A stretch of DNA of 64,000 nucleotides, from assembly GCA_003049465.1 (NCBI GenBank), contig PYSS01000056.1, positions 62,001 to 126,000 of the forward strand, written 5' to 3'. The translations under genes were made by a program, and so were the position numbers. The DNA is from Magnaporthiopsis rhizophila (Eukaryota; Ascomycota; Sordariomycetes; Magnaporthales; Magnaporthaceae). This document shows positions 44,723 through 54,945 of this stretch, piece after piece. The notes below the pieces were generated by a model. It saw only the letters and a list, made by a program, of their open reading frames with translations. It was not told the origin of the DNA and did not search any database. The number at the start of each line of letters is the position of its first letter. Within the stretch, counting starts at the first letter, position 1.

Positions 44723-45240
44723 CGGATTTCCGGGCCGACCGTGTATAACTATACCGAGGGGAAAGCCCTAAACTTGGACGCGGTTTTGGGGAAATGGCTG
44801 ATGGAATCTGGGGGGCATGATGGAGCGAGGCACGTGATATATACCCGTCGAGTTGGTACCGAGAGTGGTAGATTGATGGAAACAGCACGACTGAGCAGGC
44901 ATCCTTGTCGGCACGGCGCAGGGGAAGATTGAAATAGCCAAGCTTTAAAGACGAATACATTCACAGGCCGAGACAGCGATCTTGATCATGAAGTGTGTTT
45001 AATCAAGAGAGTCATGAATCCCAGACTCCCTGGTGCCGTGCTATGTACTCGCCTAACGCCAGTGACCATTTCCCCAAGATTCCCATAATGACGTCGCGAA
45101 TGCTGCGAGACAGGCGGGTCCGGCTTGGACACTTCGCCTTCTCTAGCAAAAAGACATGGTAAAGAGACTACCACACCGCCACCACCACAGCCACCATCCA
45201 TCCCCTCCACCAGAAAAAAAGTCCGTCTCGGTTAGGTTGT
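44723..45240. other. Convergent 3' region, TRS20 / histone H4
   Basis: 518 bp between two stop codons. No gene is visible. Confidence 0.5.
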
Positions 45241-45848
45241 TTAACCACCGAAGCCGTACAGGGTGCGGCCCTGGCGCTTCAGGGCGTAGACGACGTCGAG
45301 GGAGGTGACGGTCTTGCGCTTGGCGTGCTCAGTGTAGGTGACGGCGTCACGGATGACGCCCTCGAGGAAGGACTTAAGGACACCACGGGTCTCCTCGTAG
45401 ATCACTGTAAAAAAGGAAAGTTGTGGTCAGCGACCATGTCGACGGCGACAATAGAGTGGCAATGCATGTCGACGGTGGTACTTACTGGCAGAGATACGCT
45501 TGACACCACCACGACGCGCCAGACGGCGAATAGCGGGCTTTGTAATGCCCTGGATGTTGTCACGAAGAATCTTGCGGTGACGCTTGGCGCCGCCCTTTCC
45601 AAGACCCTTTCCTCCCTTTCCGCCTGGAGAGAAAGAGAAGAGTAAATGTCAGTATGATATGGAATGAGGCTTGTGGTTGGTTGGGGTAGGTTGGTGCTTG
45701 GTGTTGGTTGTGGTTGTGCTCTGTGATCGCGGTTGACCCGCGACGCGTCGGAGTGGGTGGGGAGAGGAACGCCGACAACCAGTGAACGGAGGCGGTGACG
45801 ACGACAGAGACGACGACAAAAGAGAAACAAAAACTTACGTCCAGTCAT
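45241..45848 (-). CDS. hH4: Histone H4
   Basis: Exons (minus) 45848-45839, 45623-45486 and 45404-45241 encode 103 aa with Met, the invariant H4 length. The protein reads MTGRGKGGKGLGKGGAKRH, later GITKPAIRRLARRGGVKRIS, MIYEETRGVLKSFLEG, and ends RQGRTLYGFGG. H4 forms the nucleosome core with H3, H2A and H2B. The first exon has only 10 coding bases, splitting the Arg codon, and both introns (215 and 81 bp) use GTAAG donors. It differs from the commonest sequence by Thr for Ser at position 1 and Ser for Thr in the KSFLEG helix. Introns in H4 are usual in filamentous ascomycetes. No H3 gene is paired with it within the window. Confidence 0.98.
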
Positions 45849-46027
45849 CTTGATAGATAGGGAATAGTGTTTAGTTTGATTAAGTTGATGGAATTCTCGT
45901 CGCTGGGACGAGGCTGTTGATGCAAAAGTTGTTGTTTGTTTTGTGTGGGTTTTGTCGGTATGCAAGAGGCAGACGGGGAGTGGAAGGAGGTTTCGAAGGT
46001 GACCGATTAAAGGTGGGCTGGGAGGAC

Positions 46028-46033
46028 TTTATA
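46028..46033 (-). promoter_or_regulatory. TATA box of the histone H4 gene
   Basis: The minus strand reads CATATAAAG here, with TATAAA 180 bp upstream of the H4 start codon. Histone genes often have a TATA box; the position assumes a leader of roughly 100-150 bases (inference). Confidence 0.5.
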
Positions 46034-47544
46034 TGGCTGCTGGCTGATTTGGCAGATTTGCACGCGCCTGAGAGGGGGATGATGGGCGAAAGTTGACAGG
46101 GAACGCGCTAGTCAGTTTTGGGATTTTATTACGCAGGGGGTGGGTGGTTGCGGTGTCGAAAAGACCAGGCCAGAAAAAATCGCATTTGATTTCGTTTGGA
46201 GCGTGCGTGCAAATGCGGTGCGGGTGCGGGTGCTTTCCCTCCTCCCTTGAAAAAAAAAAAAATGCGGGCTGGCTGGCGCGTTGGTTTTCGGATTGCTTTG
46301 CCCAGCTGCAAGGCGGCGCATTCGCTGATTCGTGCCGAAAGGCCCCGCAGAGGCTGATTTTGCTCCGATCTGGCGGTGGTCCGTGCGCATTGCCTGAACC
46401 GCCGGCCCCGCATTTGATTTGATCACCACCTAGGTGTTCCTGAAAGACGCGTCGGGCGCGGTCACGAACGTGGGGGAAACGAGCAGTTCGTTCAAGTATA
46501 CTGGATGCCCGCAGCCTTGTTCCAATTGATGATCTGAGTTCGGGTTCGTCCTTTACATGGAAGTCGTTGTAGTTCGCGGCTCTTTACTTGCTCGTGTTGA
46601 CGCGCGTTGCTCCCAGCCTCAAGCCCCGTCCCATCGACACGCCATCGAGTATCCGCCTTAACGGTTCACGCTGCAGCCTAGATTACCCGTCAGCCAGGAA
46701 CCTGGGATGGTCCCGTTGACTCTTTTTGTCGTCTCTTCGTCTATGATTCTGTGCCTATCTGCAACACCAAGTTTTGTTCTAGGTTTTCGACCGTGTCCAG
46801 GCAATCAGGGCAACGAAACGAACCACCTTTGTTCTGAGGAGATTATCGACGCAACAACGGCAGATAGGAGACGGAATCGTAGGAATGCGGTAGTGGCTGG
46901 ATGTCAATGCCCGGCGTGTTGGTTCTTGTTATCGTACAGACGGGGATGCTGTGACTGAATGCTCAGGTACCCATACACCCCTTGGCCTGCCCGGCCCCGA
47001 AAGAGAAAAGTGACTTCAACGCAAAATTACAACCAAACCAGGTCGTGACTCCCTTTGCCGTCTTTCCAGCCTTTTTTGCCTTCTGTTCCTGATTTAACGC
47101 AGAGAACAGCCAAAATCGCTAAGTTGATGGTCTCCAGAACGCCGTTGCCATGCTGCGTATCCAGGGACGTTGGTGTTTAAGCAAAATACAAATCAATTCG
47201 CCCACCACCCACCTTCCCCAAAAACCCACCCCGTGAATGCCGGGCCATCCAGCTGACCCGAAAACGCCCTGAAAGAAAGCCCAAAAGAAACAGGGTTGTA
47301 TGGAGGTGGGTGACTGCCTGCCGTTGAACCAAGGGACCAAGACAAGAAAAAGGATGATAGGCAGCAACCAGGCTCGACGCTCCGTGAGATGCAATATTCA
47401 AGCAGACCTAAAATGAAGATATCCATTGGAGGTCATGCCCCGCTATGTGTGGTCTGGTCGTGATCTGGACATGGACGGGCATATGGCCGTCCGAGGTCCA
47501 GGGGCAGCCGCCCGTAAATAGAACCGAGAAAAAAATGGTATAAC
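46034..47544. other. Intergenic, histone H4 promoter side and CDC27 3' side
   Basis: About 1.5 kb. It contains an A run at 46250-46261 and a small frame at 46707-46958 with a signal-peptide-like start (see findings). No gene is firmly supported. Confidence 0.4.
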
Positions 47545-50194
47545 TCATGGCATCATCGAGTCATCGAATCCGTCTTCATCTTCAAGGCTTTCAATCGCCT
47601 TCTTGATTAATTGGCTTGCCTGTTTTGCGGAGGTAGGTTAGAAACGAGTGTTCGGAAGATGACTACCCAGGGATGCCGGGGAATCGGTCGCAGCTAGTGG
47701 TGGGGCAATCTCCGCTACATACCTTGGGGTCCAAACTCAAGGCAATCGTAAAATGATGCACAGCCGTGTTCTTGTCGTTCAAGGTCTTGTACAGCTTGCC
47801 CAGAAGGAAGTGCACCGTGGCCTCGTCCGGGGCCAGATCCTTGAGGATCATCAGCTCTTTCTGCGCTTCACCGAACCGGCCGATAGCCAGCAGCGCGCGC
47901 GCCTTCATGAACCGCGTCTGCGCGGCCTGGGGTGCCAGCTCCGTGGCCTTGGTGAAGAACTGGAGCGCCTGGACCACTTGCTTCTGCTTCTCGAGCGCCT
48001 GCCCGATACAGCAGATTAGGACCGCGTTGGTCGGGTGAATGACCGAGGCTGCATGGAAGTGAGTGTACGCCTTGTCGTAGTTTCCGAGCTTCTCATAAAC
48101 ACGCCCGATTCCGTAGTAGGCGTTGTAGTGCCGCCGGTCTGCAGCGATCGCGTGCCGATACGACGTCAAGGCCTTGTCGTACTCCTCGTTGAGGAAATGC
48201 TCGTGGCCTTGAAGCGTATAGGCATATGCGAACTTGGGGTCCAGCTGTGTAGCCCGCTTGAAGCACCGAAGCGCCTGCTCCCGGTCCGACGCCAGTGACC
48301 ACGCATTTCCGAGGGCGCACCAGGCGTGCGGAGAGTGCCAGGCTGCGTCGACCAGTTCATGCGCTAGGAAGGACGACTCGGTCTCCTTTTTGAGATGCCA
48401 AAGAACCGTCGAGTAGACTTCCATGTCCTCCATCCGATGAGGTGCAAGAGCCCGCAGTCGCCTGAAGGCCACCTCGGCTTCAGCGTACTTTGCCTGCTCG
48501 TAATGGGCCCGGCCCAGCTGTGCCAGCACCCATGGCGTGTCTCCATGCGCGCGCGACACAGAGCTGAGGCTCTGCACGGCCTCGCTGCATTGGTATTGCG
48601 ACAGCGCCAAATACCCTGACCCGAGCCGCCTGAGAAGCTCTAGCAAAATCCTCAGGGCCTCTTCCGTACGAGCTGTGTTGACAGTATCCACCTCCACAGT
48701 CCTTGGTGGCGGAGGTGGCGGCTGCATGACCTCCTTCACTTTGGGGGGCTCGACATGGTCGACGTCCATGCCGTTCTCCTCGACCGGCTTCCTGTTGCCA
48801 CTCACCACCCTTCCCACGCTAGACCCGCCGGACCCGGGCCGCATAATCCTGGAGACGGGTGGTCTGGCCTTCTTTACTTCCCGTGTGGGAGCGACAGCGA
48901 TTGCGGTAGTGCCGGCAGCAGGCTTGGCCGCCGTCGTCCCAGGCTTGAACATGTTCAGCCTCGCGCTTCTCCTCTGCGGGGCCCCCGGCTCCTCTGAAAC
49001 GCCCTGCCTTTGCTGAACCGGATGCCCGGAGATGGTCCGTTTTCGATCAGCCCCCGGCCCTGCAGTCGTCGCCGATCGAAGAAGCGACGAGCCTTGTTCC
49101 GACGTCGGTTGCCCTTCCACATTCGGGTCCAAGACGCGCTCCCTTCGCCTTGTGGCACCGCGGTAGTTGATTCTCGGCGGCGCTTCTGCTGATGGCGGTT
49201 CAACAACATGTGTTGTCCTAGACCTTCTCACGGGAGCGTGCGGTGCTTCTGCGTGTTGGCCGGTCCGGAAGACGTTCACGTCTACCGCGGAAGCTGGTGC
49301 AGATGGCGTTTCCATGCCTTCAGGGGCTGGATTTGGTGCGGCGGCGGCAGCCATCCTCGAGCGGGCGGCAGCAATCTTGGCAAAAAAGTCGTTTTCTGTT
49401 GCCTCGCTCTCACCCAAGCTTCCATAGACGGCTTTGTCCTGGAAGGTCGCAGAACGGGGCTGATCGAAAGGGTCCGTGGCTTCGTTGTGAACAGACCGCA
49501 TCGCCGACTTCCGTGGGAGCGGTTCTAATGGATTTGCGTGTGGGGTGTCCTTGCTCTCTGGTGCTCCAGAGTCTGGTTCCAAACAGCGAACAAGAGCGTC
49601 GTTGACTCTGAAAATGTTTGGGACTTTGACATTGACACCCATATCGCAGAGCGACGTGAAGGCGTCCCACATGAGAGGGTTGGCTTTCAGGGCTTCTTCA
49701 AAAGACGACACCGAGCGCCTCTTGTCGTCCATGCCGCGGTAAAGTTTACCGAGCAAGCAGTTGAGAGTGGCGGCGTCAGGGGTCATGCTGCGGCTAGTGG
49801 CCGAGTGTCGTCCGAGATGCAACTTCTGGGGCCACAGCGGCCTGGATCTCTCCAGCGCAATTGCCCCATCGCGAAACCTCTCCAAAGCCAGACAGGACTG
49901 AGCAAATACGAAGACGCGGCCCAGATGAAGGCCTCGAGACCCAGTCGTTTTTGTATCGTCTTTACTCGTGCTGTACGCCGACAGAAAATCCCCTGCGTGA
50001 AAGTGGCACAGGGCCAGCAAAAAGGTTGACTCGGACGACTTCGGATCTTGGGCGGTCAGTCGCTCGGCGAAGAACAAGGCGCTGTCGTGGGAGAGGTTGT
50101 CGAGGTGGTACAGGACCGCTTGTCTCAGCAGGCCTGCGACGTGGGCGCCGCCGGCGGGGGCCGGGGCTGTCGAGTACGAGTATGGCCGTGACAT
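47545..50194 (-). CDS. CDC27: Anaphase-promoting complex subunit 3 (Cdc27 / BimA / Nuc2)
   Basis: Exons (minus) 50194-47723 and 47619-47545 encode 848 aa; the 103-bp intron (GTATGT..CAG) joins ALSLDPK to ASQLIKKAIESLEDEDGF. The N-terminal 220 residues have the APC3 TPR array (LLRQAVLYHLDNLSHDSALF, AERLTAQDPKSSES, LLGKLYRGMDDKRRSVSSFE). A Ser/Pro/basic linker follows, then a C-terminal superhelix of about seven to nine TPRs (AWCALGNAWSLASDREQALR, YGIGRVYEKLGNYDKAY, LLGKLYKTLNDKNTAV). APC/C is the ubiquitin ligase that triggers anaphase; Cdc27 binds the Ile-Arg tails of Cdc20/Cdh1 and Apc10. The acidic C-terminal end is typical of the family. It is divergent from SND2. Confidence 0.95.
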
Positions 50195-51268
50195 TTTGCG
50201 CGGGAGGCGGATGAATGAATCGCTACCTAGAACGCCGAGCCATGGGGCCGATATTGGAGGCGCCCCGACAGAGCAGTCGCCTCGTCTCGATCACCGACAC
50301 GCCTCGCTAGGCGGGGGGCCGATGGTGGCGCGTCAGAGATGGCGGGAGCAGTTGTGGCCGGACGAATAGTCGACTAAGGCTTCCTGCTGCAAGAAGCTCG
50401 CCCGCGGGCCGGGATAGGGTGGCTAGCTGGTGTGGCCTTGACCGTGCAAGCGTGCGTCGGTGGCGGGTGAGCAGGCAGCTGCTGATGATGGATCGAGGCG
50501 CGTGCGCGACGGCAGTTGGGCTATCCGGGCGGGCGCGGAAATATCATTAAGTAATTAAAAGACGTGAACAACAAGAGCACATATGGGAAGTGTGCAAAAG
50601 GGAGACCGAGGGTCGAGAGAGCCGGGCCCAAGGCCGGGGATGAGGTTGCGAAGCGTGGGGTGGTGGTGGTGGTGGTGAAGGGCGTCGGTCACACACGCGC
50701 CACGCGCAGCGAAAAGATCAAGCAAAATGCAAACTGAGCACGCAGCAAAGCAAAGCACAAGAAGGCTATTGTGTCGCTCTCCAAGGGCATTCCATCGTTG
50801 GTTCCGTGCAGCCAAAGACTGGGCAGGAAAGAAAAGATCAGCCGGCCGCCAATGCTGCCGTTGGATGCCTGGGGAAGGGGTTGGAGAACAAAAAAGTGCA
50901 GATATTTTTGTTCGCCTGTGCACGCCTTCCCTGCCTGGCGCTCAGTCCTCGCGATGTTGTTGTTCGCCAGCCCACCTTTGCTGTGATTGGCTGCATGCGG
51001 CCTAGACGCCGTGGCTGGTCCTGCCGCAGCAACAGGGAGTGACTCGCAGACCCGACGCCACTCAATTGAATTGCCGCCCGCTTGATTCACCGCTTTCGTC
51101 TCCACCTGCGCTGCGGGATGCACCCTGACGTTTCTTTATGAAGTCTACCAGCCAAGCCACGTGCATTGTTACGATTCTCATCCACCAGCATCCAGTATCG
51201 AGAGACACACCTTGTTCAACACCACTACCACCACCTACAACAACAACCATCAGTCGCCGATCACAATT
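50195..51268. promoter_or_regulatory. Divergent intergenic region, CDC27 / SND2
   Basis: 1074 bp between divergent start codons. Its short frames overlap on both strands and show no family motif. Confidence 0.45.
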
Positions 51269-51754
51269 ATGGCACAGAAAGCAAAGAAGGACCGGGCTCG
51301 ATCCAACGTGGCTGCGCTCAACAACCTGCACATTGGCTCGGCCGTGGTTAACGGCCTCTTCCTCGCCCTGCATTTCCTCTTCAGGTCGCGGTCGCTGGTG
51401 GCATACACCCTCGTCTCCATTCCCAGCTTTCTTTGCCAGCTCACCCTGGAGAGGGCTGGACGGCCCAAATACGAGACATCCGGCGCCCTCAAGTCTGCTG
51501 GCGAAGACCTCGCCTCTCCCGGACTCACCGAGTACATGTTCGATGTCGTCTGGGTCACCTGGGCCACGCTCGTCCTGGTGGCACTCTTTGGAAACGGCCT
51601 CTTTTTCCTCTGGCTGATCATCCCTGCTTTTGGTGTCTACAAAGGCTTCAGCTTGTTTGGGGCTGCACGGAACATGGCAGCAATGCAGGGGCTGGGTGCC
51701 GCGGGCACCGAACAGCAGCCTGCCGGGAACCGGAAGCAGCGGCGCGCGGCATGA
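51269..51754 (+). CDS. SND2: SND2 / TMEM208 family ER protein-targeting factor
   Basis: Single exon, 161 aa. The N-terminus is short and basic (MAQKAKKDRARSNVAALNNL), followed by hydrophobic helices at about residues 22-40, 46-60 and 93-125 (VNGLFLALHFLF, YTLVSIPSFLCQLTLE, DVVWVTWATLVLVALFG) and a short basic C-terminal tail (NRKQRRAA). This is the layout of yeast Snd2/Env10 and human TMEM208. Snd2 works with Snd1 and Snd3 in SRP-independent targeting of membrane proteins to the ER. The conserved LERAGRPKY and FSLFGAARNM segments support the call. The start at 51269 is preferred because upstream in-frame codons do not resemble the family. Its 3' end lies 98 bp from the convergent DUF3605 gene. 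Confidence 0.9.
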   Translation: MAQKAKKDRARSNVAALNNLHIGSAVVNGLFLALHFLFRSRSLVAYTLVSIPSFLCQLTLERAGRPKYETSGALKSAGEDLASPGLTEYMFDVVWVTWATLVLVALFGNGLFFLWLIIPAFGVYKGFSLFGAARNMAAMQGLGAAGTEQQPAGNRKQRRAA

Positions 51755-51852
51755 AAAGTCTTCTACTATATTTGTTTCTCTTCTGTACTGCTCCTATTCT
51801 GGCCCCACCGGCTTCTATCACGCCCTAAATGCCAAGCAATTCTGCTCACTCA

Positions 51853-52596
51853 TCACTTCTCCCGATGGCACTCGAATTCCTCCGTCCACTTGGCCAACAC
51901 CGCCGGCTCTATGTCCCTGACCATGACATGGATGTGCTCGAGCGTGCGCACGCTCTGCAGAGCAACCCAGTTCTTGAACCACATCACACGGTCCTCACCT
52001 CCAGATCCTAGCGTGTCGACGAAGAACCTCTTGACGAAGTCTGCCACGGTCCGCCTACTCTCTGGCGTCATGTCTCCAGTTTCTGGATCTGTCGGGATGA
52101 CGGTGCGCGACCACACGACGATATGACTGATTCCAGCGGCGAGCCCATACGGCCAGTCGTTCATCAAGACACGGTAGTCTGAGGAGTCCTGGAAAGGAAC
52201 CGGGGACACCGGCTTGAACGGAGGCTCTCCCCACATCTTGGGCAGACGATGGACCATGATGTATTTTGTCATGCTGCCGTATTCGGCCTTGGTTTCAGCG
52301 GTCCATTTCATGTACTTGCGCAGATCCGATGGCTTGCGCTTGAGTACTTCGAGTTTGTTGCTGTCTGGGGCCACGTCAGACGTGTGAGGCGGATGAGAGA
52401 GGCAGTTATAGGGCAGATTACAAACCCAGCCCCATCTTGTGCTTGTTTCTCTTTTCGACTTACCGATGATTTCTCTCAGCTCGTCCCAGTTATGGTACTT
52501 GAACTCCTCGTCTGTCTGTGACAGCACCCATTTGTCGACGTCGGTCAGGGGAAATGGGGGCTCTTCGATGCTAGCTGTGTCGCCGCGGTCGCCCAT
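51853..52596 (-). CDS. DUF3605 protein (N-acetylglucosamine-induced protein 1-like)
   Basis: Exons (minus) 52596-52464 and 52364-51853 encode 214 aa. The 99-bp intron (GTAAGT..CAG) contains no in-frame stop, so a continuous frame hides it. Splicing joins WDELREIIG to DSNKLEVLKR. The fold is the DUF3605 family found across fungi: EPPFPLTDVDKWVLSQTDEE, YIMVHRLPKMWG, NDWPYGLAAGISHIVVWSR, and the C-terminal VMWFKNWVALQSVRTLEHIH with conserved Trp-Phe-Lys-Asn and His-X-His-Val. Family members are induced by N-acetylglucosamine in Candida, but the biochemical role is unknown; the conserved His and Trp residues hint at a small-molecule or metal site (inference). The start is the Met of MGDRGDTAS; an upstream in-frame ATG at 52788 would add a non-conserved basic stretch. 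No signal peptide. Confidence 0.88.
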   Translation of the reverse strand: MGDRGDTASIEEPPFPLTDVDKWVLSQTDEEFKYHNWDELREIIGKSKRETSTRWGWVCNLPYNCLSHPPHTSDVAPDSNKLEVLKRKPSDLRKYMKWTAETKAEYGSMTKYIMVHRLPKMWGEPPFKPVSPVPFQDSSDYRVLMNDWPYGLAAGISHIVVWSRTVIPTDPETGDMTPESRRTVADFVKRFFVDTLGSGGEDRVMWFKNWVALQSVRTLEHIHVMVRDIEPAVLAKWTEEFECHREK

Positions 52597-53438
52597 CCTT
52601 GCGGTTTGCAAAACGGCACGGCGGAGAAAGTATCTAATCCCTGATTGGATATAGAGGAGGCAACGCGTTTTCTGGCAAGCTACCGGAGGAAATCTCGAAT
52701 CCCGCCTGAATATTTTCTTATTTCTTGGCTGGTAGCCTGCCGTATCTTTTGTCGCCGAAAACCGGGATAACGGGTGTTTAAATGCCATAACAGCGCCGTC
52801 AAATGGTTGCGAGTCCGGCAGTCAGACTTGGGTGGGCCTTCCCAACGGCTCCCGTCAGCCACATGTGCATCGACCACGTAGCTGGAAATCTGGTTGGCAG
52901 CAGCACCCGGCCCGTTCCAGGTGTGTACAATAACGCGGGGTTGCCCCTGGTCGGATCAATACCGAGCATGATCTTCCTCTGGGAAGATGCACAACGGGTC
53001 ATCAATTGAACCGATTGTAGGCCAAACAACCTACTCCAAGTTATCTATCTCTTGCAGCATATGCCCTCCGTGCACGTCCTTATAATGGATGGCTCGAGTC
53101 CATTGGCCAGGCCAGCGAGGCTCGAGCTTAAATTCGCGGTGGGGGAGCTCGGCAGCAGCCACAACCTTTCCGAACATCGGGGCATTCCGATCAGCCCACC
53201 AAAAAATTAGCCCATGCGGTGTGGCTCCCGCACCCAAAGCCCCCTGAACTGCCCCGTGGCGGCAAGCAAATCCTGGCGTGAACCCCCAAATTCGGCCTTG
53301 GTCAAAACCCACATCGCCTTTCAAGACGCTCCGAAGCATCCGACGAGGACGAGCGAAGACACCGACTATAACGTGTCGGGTTGTCGCCGGGACAGCGGGA
53401 CAGAACAACCTCGGAGGTCAAGAAAGGACACCACCACA
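52597..53438. promoter_or_regulatory. Divergent intergenic region, DUF3605 gene / CBR1
   Basis: 842 bp between divergent start codons. Nothing coding is supported. Confidence 0.45.
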
Positions 53439-54623
53439 ATGTCGGAACCGCTGACGTCCAGGATGTACATTGACGGGATCTACATCCCCGTGGGGCTCCT
53501 CGTCGTGGGCACCCTGATCATGAAGCGGGACTGGGCGCTCTACAGCGTGGCCATTGCCCTCGTGCTCGGGTCTTGGAAGTTCTACAGGCTCCGTAGGTCG
53601 CCTTTCCTCTTGATGTATAGGGCGTCGTGCGCGCAAAGCCAGAGCTGACCAGCATCCCCGCCACAGAGCCCAAGAAGGTGCTCAACCCGGAGGTTTTCCA
53701 GGAGTTCGAGCTCAAGGAGAAGACGGTTATCTCGCACAATGTCGCCATGTAAGAAGAACACATATGGCATTCCCGAAACCTCTCCCATCGGCTGGCAACT
53801 AACATGGGAAAATCAACTCTGCAGCTACCGCTTCCAGCTCCCCCGCGCCAACTCGCTCCTCGGCCTCCCCATCGGCCAGCACATCGCCATCGGCGCGGCC
53901 ATCACCCAGCCCGACGGCAGCTCCAAGGAGATTGTGCGGTCCTACACCCCCGTCAGCGGCGACGAGCAGCCCGGCTACTTCGACCTGCTGATCAAGTCGT
54001 ACCCCACCGGCAACATCAGCCGCCACATGGCCAGCCTCGCCGTCGGCCAGACCATCCGCGTGCGCGGCCCTAAGGGCGCCTTCGTCTACACCCCCAACAT
54101 GGTCCGCCACTTTGGCATGATCGCCGGCGGCACCGGCATCACGCCCATGCTGCAGGTCATCCGCGCCATCGTGCGAGGCCGCGCCCAGGGCGACAGGACC
54201 CAGGTCGATCTCATCTTCGCCAACGTCACCCAGCAGGACATTTTGCTCAAGGAGGATCTGGACGCCCTCGCCGCCGAGGACAAGGGCTTCAGGGTCCAAT
54301 ACGCCCTCGACAAGCCCCCCGAGGGCTGGACTGGCGAGGTCGGCTACGTCACGCCTGACATGATCACCGTAAGCTCGAGATTTACTTTGTTTGTCCCTTT
54401 CTCGGCTGCATGTTTGACACCAGTAACCGTACGTGGAGGTTACTAATCGAACGGAAACTTGTCAATGCTGCAGAAATACCTCCCCAAGCCTGCCGACGAT
54501 GTCAAGATCCTGCTCTGCGGCCCGCCTCCCATGATCAGCGGCCTGAAGAAAGCGACGGAGAGCCTAGGCTTCAAGAAGGCCCGCCCCGTAAGCAAGCTAG
54601 AAGACCAGGTCTTTGCCTTCTAA
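53439..54623 (+). CDS. CBR1: NADH-cytochrome b5 reductase
   Basis: Exons 53439-53592, 53667-53748, 53825-54368 and 54474-54623 encode 309 aa. The flavoenzyme passes electrons from NADH through FAD to cytochrome b5 for sterol and fatty-acid desaturation at the ER or mitochondrial outer membrane. An N-terminal anchor (YIPVGLLVVGTLIM and SVAIALVLGSW) precedes the FAD-binding beta barrel with RSYTPVS at 117-123, GxxS FAD loop NISRHMASL, then the NADH lobe with GGTGITPM at 180-187 and CGPPPM at 275-280, and ends in KLEDQVFAF. Length and motif order match fungal Cbr1. All introns are GT..AG, and the last has a TACTAATC branch site. AATAAA at 54731-54736 lies downstream. It is convergent with PBN1. 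Confidence 0.96.
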
Positions 54624-54945
54624 TCAACTGCCACGTGATGTTGCGTGGGCTGGTAGAGAGAATTGGGGACTTACATATACCAAAGATGTATGTATGGAGG
54701 GAGGCCAAAACACATAGAGAAAAAAATCGAAATAAAGGTTATATTAGAAAAGTCAGACAAATAGAACACTGTCTAGATCATATCGTATGATTTCGAGCTC
54801 TTGTATTAAGAATGTGACATTTCAGACTTTGCGTGAATAGTGGCGATGTCAACGGCACATAGGAGCCGGATAATTCAGCAGCCAGATGCTGGATTGATAT
54901 CACCTATAAATCCAACCATGCTTTGGCAGAGGACTCAGCCAAAGC
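54624..54945. other. Convergent 3' region, CBR1 / PBN1
   Basis: 322 bp between two stop codons, A/T-rich on the CBR1 side with AATAAA at 54731. Confidence 0.5.
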
